This document shows, piece by piece, positions 50,684-59,636 of a stretch of 64,000 nt of DNA (its first letter is position 1; each line of letters begins with the position of its first letter). Source of the DNA: Opitutia bacterium (GTDB taxonomy: Bacteria; Verrucomicrobiota; Verrucomicrobiia; Opitutales; Opitutaceae). The notes beneath the pieces are model-generated. The model ran no database searches. It was given only the letters and a program-made list of their open reading frames with translations, and was not told the origin of the DNA. Position numbers and translations under genes: made by a program. The DNA is taken from assembly GCA_016187925.1 (NCBI GenBank), contig JACPIS010000023.1, positions 171,869-235,868 on the forward strand. Direction: 5' to 3'.

Positions 50684-52039
50684 TCAAATCGGGTGGCCGT
50701 GCTCCGCGCGGACGTCGATTTTGCCGGTGACGGCGGCGGTGATCAAAGCAGTGCGATATTCCTGCAGGCGCTCGATGGCTTCCTCAGCTTTGCGCATGAG
50801 GGCGTCGAGTTGCGTTGTCGTGCGGTCGAGATAGTCGGAGATGAACTGCTGCTCAACGAACGGCGGCGTGGCGATGGCGAGATGCAGGACGTCGCTCTGC
50901 GCGATGTTTTTTGCCAGCCCCAATGCACCGCTGATCACCGACTGAATCTGTGAACGACTGCCGCTGCTTTGTAGCGCGTAGGCGAGGTAACGGGCAACGA
51001 CTTGGCCCTCCATCGGCACCAGCCGATAGATCTTATCGGAGAGTATCAATTTAGCGCGCGTCTGAGGAGGAACGATAGCCACAGATCCGATCAGTTCTTC
51101 CGATCCACTGGCTCGCGACATGAGCATGTCTCCTGCTGCTACTTCCAACTCATCCGGAACGTCGAACTCGTCGGGTATAGCTTTGTTTTCTTGCGCCCTA
51201 AAAATGCCGCGGTTGCAGCACCCGGCCTTAAGCACGCCCCATTCGTGTTCAGCAGCAGGCGCGTTGTCGCACTGAGGAGAAACTCCCTGCTCAATTTTGC
51301 AGAGAAGCCGGCGTAGTCGCTTGGTCTCCCAATACACCGGGATATCGCCGAGCCAGGGGAGGCCGGAGGGTTTGAGTTTGGCTTTGGGGTTAAGGCCCTT
51401 GGTGACGGCGTGGGAGATGAGGGCGATGCGCTTTTCCTGCAGCCGCTCGATCAGCTCCCGCTTCTTCGCCACCAACGTGTCGATCCGCCCCGTCTCCCGG
51501 TCCAGGAACGCCGCGATGGCGCGCTGCTCGGGTTCGCTCGGCAGCGGGATGGGGATGTCACCGACCTCAGAAGCGTTAATGGCGGGATAGCTTACTCCCA
51601 CGGAACGCGCGACCACCGACTCAACGAACGAGACCTCCCGAAGTGCGTAAGAGAGAAATTCCGGCACCACCTTGCGGGGACGCACAACCGCAAAGCCGGT
51701 CGAGACGACGAGATTTTTCGGAGGATTCCTGACCGGAGCGATGGCTCGAAGATACGTGCGCACCGTGGAAACAATGGTGTCGCCGTCGCGAACGGTCCGT
51801 CGTGCCCGAGAAGGAGCATTCTCAAAGACCAAGCTTTCGCGTGTGGTTATGCCCGCAACAGCGTCAACACTGCTGATATCGACATATTCCATTTCGAATT
51901 CTGGATCCGTGGTTTCAGGCAATGCGTCATCGTTGATGCTGGCCGAGTATTTGAGACGCTTCACGCCCCATGACGTCGGCACGGCACCGAGCCAGGCGAC
52001 GCCGGAGGGCTTGTAGGCCTTGTAGGGTTTAGCGCGCAC
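50684..52039 (-). CDS. hsdS: Type I restriction-modification specificity subunit S
   Basis: 451 residues. Two target-recognition domains, each introduced by a similar sequence (KPSGVAWLGAVPTSWGVKRL near residue 10; KPSGLPWLGDIPVYWETKRL near 225) and each followed by a conserved coiled coil (EQRAIAAFLDRETGRIDTLVAKKRELIERLQEKRIALISHAVTKGL; FISDYLDRTTTQLDALMRKAEEAIERLQEYRTALITAAVTGKI). So the sequence recognised should be bipartite. It overlaps the upstream nuclease gene by 11 bp. Base composition of the TRDs is lower in GC than the neighbours, as often with exchanged TRDs. Confidence 0.95.
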   Translation of the reverse strand: MRAKPYKAYKPSGVAWLGAVPTSWGVKRLKYSASINDDALPETTDPEFEMEYVDISSVDAVAGITTRESLVFENAPSRARRTVRDGDTIVSTVRTYLRAIAPVRNPPKNLVVSTGFAVVRPRKVVPEFLSYALREVSFVESVVARSVGVSYPAINASEVGDIPIPLPSEPEQRAIAAFLDRETGRIDTLVAKKRELIERLQEKRIALISHAVTKGLNPKAKLKPSGLPWLGDIPVYWETKRLRRLLCKIEQGVSPQCDNAPAAEHEWGVLKAGCCNRGIFRAQENKAIPDEFDVPDELEVAAGDMLMSRASGSEELIGSVAIVPPQTRAKLILSDKIYRLVPMEGQVVARYLAYALQSSGSRSQIQSVISGALGLAKNIAQSDVLHLAIATPPFVEQQFISDYLDRTTTQLDALMRKAEEAIERLQEYRTALITAAVTGKIDVRAEHGHPI

Positions 52040-53006
52040 CCTTGCTCCCTTCGTAGGCGGCTTCGAGGTAGGGAGCCGCGCGTTTCAGGTGCTCGTGATT
52101 CTCCAGCAGGATTTCGAGCGCGCCAGTGCCCCAGTGGCCCAACTGACCAACGTCCCGAAGGAATTGTCCGTCGATCAGGTAATTCGCCGGATCAAGGTGG
52201 AGGAACAGCCGGATGTTTTTGGCCTTCGGCTGGGCCACCGCCGTGGCGAAGTTGCGCAGGCGTTTGTAGGCGACGTATTTCTTCTGATCCTTGCGCTGTA
52301 CGTCGTCGCCCAGGGAGCGGATATACCGGTCCAGTGATTCGAACAGTTGCACCGTTTCCGGCGCGAGCTGGGGCAGCCAGTCCGGACGAGACTTCGGATC
52401 GTGGGACGGGCCGTGGAGGGCAACGGCCCCGACCTTTCGTCGGGAGGAAGAGCGGTTGGGGGCAACCGCCCCTACCGGGCGGCCGGAGTCGGAGGCGTCG
52501 GCGGTGACGGCGTTGACGAGTTCGAGCAGGAGCAGGTCGGCGCCGAAGCGGCGGTAGCGGACGAGGTCGATGTTGCGGCCGATCTGCTTGACGGCGTGGG
52601 CGTCGAACTTGGTGAAATCGGCGGCGATGCAGACGAGGCGGGGCGCGTCCCAGTCCACGGCCTCGGCGGCCTGGGCGCCGAGCTGCTTCCGCACGAGCTG
52701 TTCGAACTCGGCGCGGTGGTCGAGCAGCCAGTCGAGGTAGTAGAGGCCCTGGTTGATGACGTTCTCGCCGGTGGAGCGCTTGTATTCGAGGATGACGGGG
52801 CAGTCGTTCTCGTCGAGGCCGAGGGTATCGATGCGGCCGCCGTGGACCTTGCCGGTGGGATACTCGGTGGCGAGAAAGCGGATGGCGAGGAGCGGCCCGA
52901 GGTTGGCCTCGATGAGGGTCTGGAGCGGCTTCTCCAAGGCGGAGGCCGAGCCGGTGATCTCGGCGGCCCGGGTGCCGGTGAGGCGGAAGAGGCGGATGTC
53001 GCTCAT
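52029..53006 (-). CDS. PD-(D/E)XK nuclease-like protein with C-terminal DUF5655
   Basis: 325 residues. N-terminal half resembles NucS/PD-(D/E)XK domains: GRIDTLGLDENDCPVILEYKR has D...E-x-K. C-terminal half (TVQLFESLDRYIRSLGDDVQRKDQKKYVAYKRLRNFATAVAQ ... GQLGHWGTGALEILL) matches DUF5655. The linker (about 175-208) is built from two REP hairpins and reads VGAVAPNRSSSRRK then VGAVALHGPSHDPK, a 14-residue tandem. It lies between rhuM (4-bp gap) and hsdS (11-bp overlap), so is an accessory of the restriction operon; role unknown. Confidence 0.82.
   Translation of the reverse strand: MSDIRLFRLTGTRAAEITGSASALEKPLQTLIEANLGPLLAIRFLATEYPTGKVHGGRIDTLGLDENDCPVILEYKRSTGENVINQGLYYLDWLLDHRAEFEQLVRKQLGAQAAEAVDWDAPRLVCIAADFTKFDAHAVKQIGRNIDLVRYRRFGADLLLLELVNAVTADASDSGRPVGAVAPNRSSSRRKVGAVALHGPSHDPKSRPDWLPQLAPETVQLFESLDRYIRSLGDDVQRKDQKKYVAYKRLRNFATAVAQPKAKNIRLFLHLDPANYLIDGQFLRDVGQLGHWGTGALEILLENHEHLKRAAPYLEAAYEGSKGAR
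52408..52434 (-). repeat. REP hairpin (variant) in the nuclease/DUF5655 gene
   Basis: Head GGTCG, stem GGGCCGTTG / CCACGGCCC (one mismatch), loop CCCT. Direct orientation to the copy at 52450-52476, 42 bp (14 codons) away. Confidence 0.7.
52450..52476 (-). repeat. REP hairpin inserted in frame in the nuclease/DUF5655 gene
   Basis: Head GGTAG, stem GGGCGGTTG / CAACCGCTC (one G-U pair), loop CCCC. Encodes VGAVAPN in the same frame as the smc copy. Confidence 0.8.
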
Positions 53007-53010
53007 GAGG

Positions 53011-54081
53011 TCAGGACCGGGGTGGACGTTTGGTTTTCTTCGGGGCGGGTGCCGGCAGGAGCTGCTTCACGGCTTGGTCGAAGTGCAGGTCCACCGGGCG
53101 GGGCCGGGCGTCGGTGAGGGCGCGGTAGCGCTCGTATTCCGCCGTGGCGCGGGCGTGGGCGGCCTCGGCGGTGATGGCGCCGGCATGGTCGAGCAACTCG
53201 CGGCCGGAGAGGCGCAGAAAATCGTCGAGCTTGTCCACCCAGTTGCGCATGGTCATCACGCGGCGGCTGAGGGCCTGCAACTCGGCGAACTCGATGTAGG
53301 CGGAGACAACGCGGTTGAGGGCCTCCAGTTCCGGGGCGGCGAGGTAGTTCTTGGCGACGGTGACATCCTCCCGGCGCACGATGCCGCCGGGCCGGGTGGT
53401 GCGGAGGCCCATGAAGGGCTGGCTCGCGTCGGCCCGGGCTGCGATGACCTCCGCGGCGGTCTGGCCGTGCACGGCCCAGTGCATCTTGTTCTGGACGGTC
53501 GCGAAGAAGCGCTGGGAAAGCGCGTCGTCCGGGGTGTAGTCCACGCTCGTGGCGTAGATATCGAGGACCTTCTGGTAGAAGCGGCGCTCGGAGGAGCGGA
53601 TGTCGCGGATGCGCGCGAGCTGCTCCTCGAAGTAGTCCGTCTGGCCGGGGCCGGGCGGGTTCTTCAGGCGCTCGTCGTCCATCGTGAAGCCCTTCACGAG
53701 GTATTCGCTCAACCGGGCCGTGGCCCACTGGCGGAACTGAGTGCCGCGGTGGCTGCGGACGCGATAGCCCACGGCGAGGATGGCTTCGAGGCGGTAGATG
53801 CGCAGTTTGCGGGTGACCTCGCGCCCGCCCTCGAGCCGAACTTGTAAGCAATCCTTACAAGTTGCCGCCTCAGTCAACTCCCCCTCGGCGTAGATCGCTT
53901 TCAGATGCAGGGTTACGTTCTGGGGCGTGATCTCGAAAAGTGCCGCGATCTGGGCCTGCGTGAGCCACATCGTTTCGTTTTCGAACCGGCACTGGATACG
54001 CGTGCGCCCGTCCTCGGTCTGATAGAGGATGAACTCGCCGCCGGGGGCGGGCTGGCCGTAAGCCGGAGGCGTCTCGCTCAC
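53011..54081 (-). CDS. rhuM: RhuM-family protein
   Basis: 356 residues. The RhuM (virulence_RhuM) family is defined by an N-terminal DNA-binding-like region, here MWLTQAQIAALFEITPQNVTLHLKAIYAEGEL followed by RKLRIYRLEAILAVGYRVRSHRGTQFRQWATARLSEYLVKGF, and a C-terminal helical region. Family members often sit inside type I restriction loci; the biochemical role is unknown. ATGA overlap with hsdM. Confidence 0.9.
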   Translation of the reverse strand: MSETPPAYGQPAPGGEFILYQTEDGRTRIQCRFENETMWLTQAQIAALFEITPQNVTLHLKAIYAEGELTEAATCKDCLQVRLEGGREVTRKLRIYRLEAILAVGYRVRSHRGTQFRQWATARLSEYLVKGFTMDDERLKNPPGPGQTDYFEEQLARIRDIRSSERRFYQKVLDIYATSVDYTPDDALSQRFFATVQNKMHWAVHGQTAAEVIAARADASQPFMGLRTTRPGGIVRREDVTVAKNYLAAPELEALNRVVSAYIEFAELQALSRRVMTMRNWVDKLDDFLRLSGRELLDHAGAITAEAAHARATAEYERYRALTDARPRPVDLHFDQAVKQLLPAPAPKKTKRPPRS

Positions 54082-56207
54082 GAGGTGACCTCCTTGAGCA
54101 GGTCAAGGATCTCGGTCTCGAGGCGTTTGATATCCTGCTCGATGACATCCAGCGGCCGGGGCGGTTCGTAGCGGTAGAAGTGGCGGTTGAGCGGGATCTC
54201 GTAGCCGATCTTGGTCTTGGACTCGTCGATCCATGCATCGGGCACATGGGGCAGCACCTCGCGTTTGAAGTAGGCGTGGATGTCCTCCTTGAGCGGCACG
54301 GACTCGGTGTCGCGCAGCTCCGGGTCGGGCTCGGGGTCGCCGTCCTTGTCGCGGCAGATTTCCGCCGTCTCGTCGCGTTCACCCAGCGCGGCGAGCACGG
54401 CCTTGAGTTCGGCGGCGTCGAGGCGCGCGCCGGTCTTCTTTTCGACGGCGCGCAATTCGGTGAGAAAGGCGGCGCGATCCGTGAAGAGTTTCTCGCCGGT
54501 GGCTTTGGCGAGGACGCGGAGCAGAGCGACGATGTCCTTCTGGCGCTGCCGGCCGGCGGCGACCTCGGCGTCGTGCGCGGGGCCGGCCTTCTTGGCGGAG
54601 GTGACGAGGCTCTTGAATCCGCTCTCATCCTCGAGCCGGCCGAGGCGTGTGGCGGTGGCCTGGAAATTCAGGCGCAGCGGACGCTCGACGGTGATCTTGC
54701 GGTAACCGAAGTCGTCGTTGTCGAAGATGCGGCTGACGACGCGCGGGCGCTGGACGTCGCGGTGCGTGATGGCGTCCTCCTCGGTGAAGGTGCGCACGGC
54801 GCCGTCGGTGAAGTCGCCGTGCAGGCACGCGAGATCCTTGATGTGGTCCGGATCCTTCTTGTTCTTCTCGTCGCTCGGGTCGCCGATGCGGCGGCGCTTG
54901 TTGCCGAGGCTTTTCTCCATCTGGACCCAGAAGGCGCGGGCATCGATGAGCTGCAGCTTGCCCTTGCGGTGCCTCTGTTTCCGGTTGGTAAGGACCCAGA
55001 GGTAGGTCGAGATGCCGGTGTTGTAGAAGAGCTGCTCCGGCAGCGCGATGATGGCCTCGAGCCAGTCGTGTTCGATGATCCAGCGGCGGATCTCGCTCTC
55101 GCCGCTGCCGGCGTCGCCGGTGAAGAGGGGCGAGCCGTTGAAGACGATGGCGAGGCGCGAGCCGCCGTCCTGCGGCGCGCGCATCTTGGCGAGCATGTGC
55201 TGGAGAAAGAGCAGCGCGCCGTCGTTGACGCGCGGCGTGCCGGCGCCGAAGCGGCCGTGGTGGCCGAGGGTGTCGCGCTCGTTCTCGATGAACTTCTGCT
55301 GCTGTTTCCACTCCACGCCGAAGGGCGGGTTGGCCAGCATGTAGTCGAAGGTCCACTTCTTGCCGGCGGTGTCGCGGTCGAAGCCATCCTTGGTGAAGGT
55401 GTCGCCGAGGAGGATGTTCTCGGCGTCCTCGCCCTTGATGAGCATGTCGGATTTGCACACCGCCCAGGCCTCGTCGTTGAGGTCCTGGCCGAAGAGCTTG
55501 GGCTGCGCCTCGGTGTTGAGCGAACGGATGTAGTGCTCGGCGACGGAGAGCATGCCGCCCGTGCCACAGGCTGGATCGTAGATGGTCTTGACGACGTGGC
55601 TGCGGCGGAGGTCCTTCTCCGGCGAGAGGAGCAGGTTGACCATGAGCCGGATCACCTCGCGCGGAGTGAAGTGCTCGCCGGCCTCCTCGTTCGATTGCTC
55701 GGCGCCGATCCGGATGAGCTCCTCGAAGACATAGCCCATCTGGGCGTTATCGACCCGCTCCGGCGAGAGATCGATCGCGGCGAATTTCTGCACGACGAGA
55801 TAGAGCAGATCCTTCTCGGCCATCTTGGCGATCTGGGTGCCAAGGTCGAAGCGCTCAAAGATGACGCGAACGTTTGGGGAAAAGCTGTGGAGATAACTGG
55901 TGAGGTTCGGTGCGAGCTGGTTGGGGTCGTCGAGCAGCCGTGCGAGATCGAGCTTCGACAGGTTGTAGAACGGGCGCTTGGTGAGCTGGGAAAGCTTGTG
56001 GCGGATGAGTGTCTCGGGCTTGGTCTTGATCGTCGCGTATTCCTTCAGCACGGCGGCCTTGCTCGGCGCAAGAATGCAATCGAAACGACGCAGCACGGTG
56101 AGCGGCAGGATGACCTTGCGATACTCGTTCCGCTTGTAAGGCCCGCGGAGCAGATTGCAGATGCTCCAGATGAAACTCGCGAGCTGGGTGTGGGTTTCGA
56201 CGGTCAT
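54078..56207 (-). CDS. hsdM: Type I restriction-modification methyltransferase subunit M
   Basis: 709 residues. N6-adenine methyltransferase: motif I DPACGTGGM (about 213-221), catalytic NPPFG (about 296-300), EHFTPREVIRLMVNLLL; helical N-terminal HsdM_N domain (FIWSICNLLRGPYKRNEYRKVILPLTVLRRFD). A long C-terminal extension (about 560-709) after the core ends in a coiled-coil (IEQDIKRLETEILDLLKEVTS). Promoter-proximal gene of the operon; expression of methylase before nuclease fits normal control. Confidence 0.96.
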   Translation of the reverse strand: MTVETHTQLASFIWSICNLLRGPYKRNEYRKVILPLTVLRRFDCILAPSKAAVLKEYATIKTKPETLIRHKLSQLTKRPFYNLSKLDLARLLDDPNQLAPNLTSYLHSFSPNVRVIFERFDLGTQIAKMAEKDLLYLVVQKFAAIDLSPERVDNAQMGYVFEELIRIGAEQSNEEAGEHFTPREVIRLMVNLLLSPEKDLRRSHVVKTIYDPACGTGGMLSVAEHYIRSLNTEAQPKLFGQDLNDEAWAVCKSDMLIKGEDAENILLGDTFTKDGFDRDTAGKKWTFDYMLANPPFGVEWKQQQKFIENERDTLGHHGRFGAGTPRVNDGALLFLQHMLAKMRAPQDGGSRLAIVFNGSPLFTGDAGSGESEIRRWIIEHDWLEAIIALPEQLFYNTGISTYLWVLTNRKQRHRKGKLQLIDARAFWVQMEKSLGNKRRRIGDPSDEKNKKDPDHIKDLACLHGDFTDGAVRTFTEEDAITHRDVQRPRVVSRIFDNDDFGYRKITVERPLRLNFQATATRLGRLEDESGFKSLVTSAKKAGPAHDAEVAAGRQRQKDIVALLRVLAKATGEKLFTDRAAFLTELRAVEKKTGARLDAAELKAVLAALGERDETAEICRDKDGDPEPDPELRDTESVPLKEDIHAYFKREVLPHVPDAWIDESKTKIGYEIPLNRHFYRYEPPRPLDVIEQDIKRLETEILDLLKEVTS

Positions 56208-56870
56208 GAGCGGCGAAAAGGACAGCGGGTAGCTCTGATCATCGCAAGTGCCGAGAAGCAGGGATCGGAGATTCGAACCATCTGACGGGAAGAATGGGCA
56301 GTATGAAAATGCGCCGCTAAGACGTGCGGCGGACGTTGGCCCGTGTCGGGACGCTAGGAATCAAAGATGCCGAGCCAAGGCTAAAGGCGGTGCGCGGCAG
56401 TTGAGCGCTGAGAATTGAGGGCGCACAACCTTGCCTGCTAAAGCTGACCTCTGACCACTGACCGCTGAAGTAGTTTCCCGCTTAGAGCCTATCCGAATAA
56501 CACCTGTTTTGGCCTGCACCTGGGTAGGGCGGGGCGGCCCGCCCCGCCGCGGCGCACCGGCCGGTGCGCCCTACCGCGCAAAACCGGCCGATATTCGGAT
56601 AGGCTCTTATAGCTTACTGCTCCTGCTTATCGTCTATTGCTTTCCGCTTAAAGCTTCCCGCCCCGCGTCACGGTCCGCAAAAAGATTTGCCAAGGGGCGG
56701 AAGGGGAATCCTTGTAGCGGCGTCTGGCGCGAACTCGTACGCGACCGGACGCCCAAATCCTCCAACCCGTCCCTCGGACATCCAGGCTTGATCGCCATGC
56801 GAAAAGCACTCCCGTCCCCAACACCGCGCCCGCCGCAGGTTTTCCGATGTGAGAAAACTGCGGAGGCGGT
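56208..56870. other. 663-bp gene-free spacer between hsdM and panB
   Basis: Divergent spacer holding the hsdM and panB promoters. It contains runs like CTGACCTCTGACCACTGACC (about 56444) and an inserted miniature element at 56485-56606. No coding region is supported: the frame at 56509-56874 runs through the element and has no recognisable family. Confidence 0.6.
56485..56606. mobile_element. 122-bp miniature inverted-repeat element with two internal GTAG hairpins
   Basis: Perfect 15-bp terminal inverted repeats GAGCCTATCCGAATA, flanked by TTA on both sides (56482-56484 and 56607-56609), a 3-bp target duplication. Inside are two head-outward hairpins: GTAG + GGCGGGGCG / CGCCCCGCC, and on the other strand GTAG + the 20-bp palindrome made of GGCGCACC, GGCC, GGTGCGCC. 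No transposase in the element, so non-autonomous; TNA duplications and a GAG start would suit IS5-like ends (inference). Confidence 0.82.
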
Positions 56871-57662
56871 GTGAGCAGCATCCTCTCCTTTGCCCGCGCC
56901 AAGCGGGAGCAGCGTCCGCTCGTGATGGTCACCGCCTACGATGCGGTCACCGCGCGCACCTTGCACGAGGCGGGCGTCGACGCCCTCCTCGTCGGCGACA
57001 GCGCCGCCATGGTCGTGCACGGCTTCCCGTCCACCGTCCACGCAACGCTCGAAATGATGCGCCTGCACACGGCGGCGGTCCGGCGCGGCGCCCCCGAGGC
57101 GCTGGTCGTGGCCGACATGCCGTTCCTCAGCGTGCGACGCGGCGCAGACGCGGCGCTCGACGCCGCCGGTGAACTGATGCAGGCCGGCGCGACGGCCGTG
57201 AAGATCGAGGGCGTGGCCGGCCACGAGGAAGCCATCAGCCGGCTCATCGGCAGCGGCATTCCCGTGATGGGCCATCTCGGACTCACGCCACAATCCGTCC
57301 ATCAGCTCGGCGGCAACCGCATCCAAGGGCGTTCGCCCGCGGCGGCGGCGCAGTTGCGGGCGGATGCGGAGACTTTGGAAAAACTCGGCGCGTTTGCGCT
57401 CGTGCTCGAATGCGTGCCGGCCGCCCTGGCGGCGACGGTCACGCGCGAACGCAGCATCGCCACCATCGGCATCGGCGCCGGACGCGAGACGGACGGGCAG
57501 GTGCTCGTCGTCACCGACATGCTCGGCCTCGACCCGACGTTCTGCCCCAGCTTCGCCCGCCGCTACGTCGACGGGCACCGGGCGAACCTGCGCGCCATGC
57601 GGAGTTTCGTGCGCGACGTGCGCGCGCGGCGCTTTCCCGCGCGCAAGGAGGTGCCGGCGTGA
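56871..57662 (+). CDS. panB: 3-methyl-2-oxobutanoate hydroxymethyltransferase
   Basis: 263 residues, GTG start at 56871 with GGAGG just upstream. First step of pantothenate synthesis. Motifs MVTAYDAVTARTLHEAGVDALLVGDSAAMVVHG (Mg-binding Asp residues), HTAAVRRGAPEALVVADMPFLS, AVKIEGVAG and PVMGHLGLTPQSVHQLGG. Its stop overlaps the panC start (GTGA). Confidence 0.97.
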   Translation: MSSILSFARAKREQRPLVMVTAYDAVTARTLHEAGVDALLVGDSAAMVVHGFPSTVHATLEMMRLHTAAVRRGAPEALVVADMPFLSVRRGADAALDAAGELMQAGATAVKIEGVAGHEEAISRLIGSGIPVMGHLGLTPQSVHQLGGNRIQGRSPAAAAQLRADAETLEKLGAFALVLECVPAALAATVTRERSIATIGIGAGRETDGQVLVVTDMLGLDPTFCPSFARRYVDGHRANLRAMRSFVRDVRARRFPARKEVPA

Positions 57663-58420
57663 AGGTCTATCATTCAATCGCCGAATGGCGCGCCTTCCGG
57701 GGCAGCGTGCCGGAGTTCGCCGGCCGCCGCGTCGGCTTCGTGCCGACGATGGGCGCGTTGCACGCCGGGCACCGGGCGCTGCTCGAGCGCGCCGCCGCGG
57801 AGAACGACCACGTGGTGCTGAGCATTTTCGTCAACCCGACGCAGTTCGACAACCCGACCGATCTCGCGCTCTATCCGCGCACGCTGGAGACGGACCTGCA
57901 ACTCGCGGGCGGCCTCGTGCATAGCGTGCTCGCGCCCGCGCCGGAGGAGCTTTACCCGGACAAATACCGCTACCGGGTGACGGAGCAGGAGTTCAGCCGC
58001 GAGCTCGAGGGCGCGCACCGGCCGGGGCATTTCGACGGCGTGCTGACCGTCGTGCTCAAGCTGCTCAATCTCGTGCAGCCGCACCGCGCCTACTTCGGCG
58101 AGAAGGACTGGCAGCAGCTCCGGCTCGTGCACGACATGGCGGCGGCGCTTTTTCTACCGACTGAGATCGTGCCCTGCGCGACCGTACGCGATGCCGACGG
58201 CCTAGCGCTCAGCTCGCGCAATCGTCGCCTGTCGCCGGGCGGCCGGGCGCACGCGGCGATTTTTCCGCGGCTGCTCGCCGCATCCACCACGGCCGAACAG
58301 GCTGCTGCCGCCCTGGCGACCGAGGGATTCGGCGTGGACTACGTCGCGGACCGTGACGGCGTGCGGCTCGGCGCCGTGCGTCTCGAAAACGTGAGGCTCA
58401 TCGACAATGTCCGGCTCTAA
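57659..58420 (+). CDS. panC: Pantothenate synthetase
   Basis: 253 residues from GTG 57659, which has a near-perfect RBS (AAGGAGGTG) and overlaps panB. Joins pantoate and beta-alanine with ATP. HAGH motif (PTMGALHAGHRALL), SIFVNPTQF, HRPGHFDGVLTVVLKL, YFGEKDWQQL and DGLALSSRNRRLS. C-terminus about 25 residues shorter than many orthologues but complete in its conserved parts. Overlaps coaBC by 14 bp. Confidence 0.97.
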   Translation: MKVYHSIAEWRAFRGSVPEFAGRRVGFVPTMGALHAGHRALLERAAAENDHVVLSIFVNPTQFDNPTDLALYPRTLETDLQLAGGLVHSVLAPAPEELYPDKYRYRVTEQEFSRELEGAHRPGHFDGVLTVVLKLLNLVQPHRAYFGEKDWQQLRLVHDMAAALFLPTEIVPCATVRDADGLALSSRNRRLSPGGRAHAAIFPRLLAASTTAEQAAAALATEGFGVDYVADRDGVRLGAVRLENVRLIDNVRL

Positions 58421-59627
58421 CATCCTCTGCATCGTCACGGGCTCCATCGCCGCCTACAAGGCCTGCGAAGCGATTTCGCAGCTGGTGCAGCGCGGCCATG
58501 CCGTGCGCGTGGTGGCGACGGAGGCGGCGCTGCGTTTCGTCGGCCCGGCCACGCTTGAAGGACTGACGGGCCGGCCGGTGTTGAGCGATCTCTTCGCCCC
58601 CGGCGCGGCGCTGGAGCACATCGAGCTCACGCGCTGGGCCGACCTGATCATCGTCTGCCCGGCAACGGCGAACACGCTCAATCGCTTCGCCGCCGGCCTG
58701 GCCGACGATCTGTCCGGGGCGCTGTTCCTCGCCCGCGATCCGAAGAAGCCGTTCCTCGTCGCTCCGGCGATGAACCCCGCGATGTGGGCGCACCCGGCGA
58801 CGGTGGCGAGCGCGGAGAAGCTCAAAGACTGGGGCGTGCGCTTCCTGCCGGTCGGGCAGGGCCGCACCGCTTGCGGCGAGATGGGCGAGGGGCGTCTCGC
58901 CGAGCCGGACGCGATCGTCTCCGCCGTGGAGGCAGCGCTGGCGCGGCCGGCCAGGCGCCTGCGCGTGCTCGTGACCAGCGGAGGCACAGCCGAGCCGATC
59001 GACGGCGTGCGGGTGCTCACCAACACCAGTACCGGACGCACCGGCGCGCTCATCACCGGGCAGCTCGTGCGTGGCGGGCATGAGGTCGTGCTGTTGCGGG
59101 CCCGCGGCGCCGCCCGCCCCGGCGCGCCGTGCACGGAGGAGACCTTCTTCACTTTTGCCGACCTGGCCGCCGCGTTGGAGCGCCGGTTGGGCTCGGAGCG
59201 TTTCGACGCGATCATTCACGCAGCAGCGGTGAGCGACTTCCGGGTGGAAGGTGTTGCCACCAACGGCGAGGTGCAGCTCGCCGCCGCCGGGAAACTGGCC
59301 TCGGGGTCCTCACCGCTGCTGCGGCTGTCACCCAATCCCAAGCTCGTCGACCGCCTGCGTGGCTGGAGCGCGGGGCCGTTACGCATCGTGGCCTTCAAGC
59401 TCACGCGCGGCGCGGATGCCCCGGCGGCGCGCGCCGCGGTGCAGGAGCTGTTCGCCCATTCGGGCGCCGACCTCGTCGTGCACAATGACCTCGACGCGGC
59501 TCAGAACGGCGAGCTGCCGGCGGACATCCACCGGCCGGACGGCTCGCAGGCCGCGCGGTGCGCGACGCGCGCCGGCCTCGCGGAGACGCTCGAACGCCTG
59601 CTCGTCAACGAAACCCCGGCCCGGTAA
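58407..59627 (+). CDS. coaBC: Phosphopantothenoylcysteine decarboxylase / phosphopantothenate-cysteine ligase
   Basis: 406 residues, bifunctional. CoaC part: VTGSIAAYKA flavin site, the PXMNxxMW motif as PAMNPAMW, and the catalytic Cys in TACGEMGEGRLAEP. CoaB part: LRVLVTSGGTAEPIDGVRVLTNTSTGRTG and IHAAAVSDFRV ... KLASG. Converts 4'-phosphopantothenate to 4'-phosphopantetheine. Ends 9 bp before coaX. Confidence 0.97.
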   Translation: MSGSNILCIVTGSIAAYKACEAISQLVQRGHAVRVVATEAALRFVGPATLEGLTGRPVLSDLFAPGAALEHIELTRWADLIIVCPATANTLNRFAAGLADDLSGALFLARDPKKPFLVAPAMNPAMWAHPATVASAEKLKDWGVRFLPVGQGRTACGEMGEGRLAEPDAIVSAVEAALARPARRLRVLVTSGGTAEPIDGVRVLTNTSTGRTGALITGQLVRGGHEVVLLRARGAARPGAPCTEETFFTFADLAAALERRLGSERFDAIIHAAAVSDFRVEGVATNGEVQLAAAGKLASGSSPLLRLSPNPKLVDRLRGWSAGPLRIVAFKLTRGADAPAARAAVQELFAHSGADLVVHNDLDAAQNGELPADIHRPDGSQAARCATRAGLAETLERLLVNETPAR

Positions 59628-59636
59628 CTTCCTCCC

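Noticed and set aside
56255-56292. GATTCGAACC, resembling a tRNA T-loop (minus strand GGTTCGAATC)
   Set aside because: Flanking bases do not form a T stem, acceptor or anticodon arms; no tRNA can be folded, and there is no evidence for an attachment site.
56509-56874. 121-codon frame in the hsdM-panB spacer
   Set aside because: Runs through the miniature element; its N-terminus is made of repeat sequence and there is no known domain.
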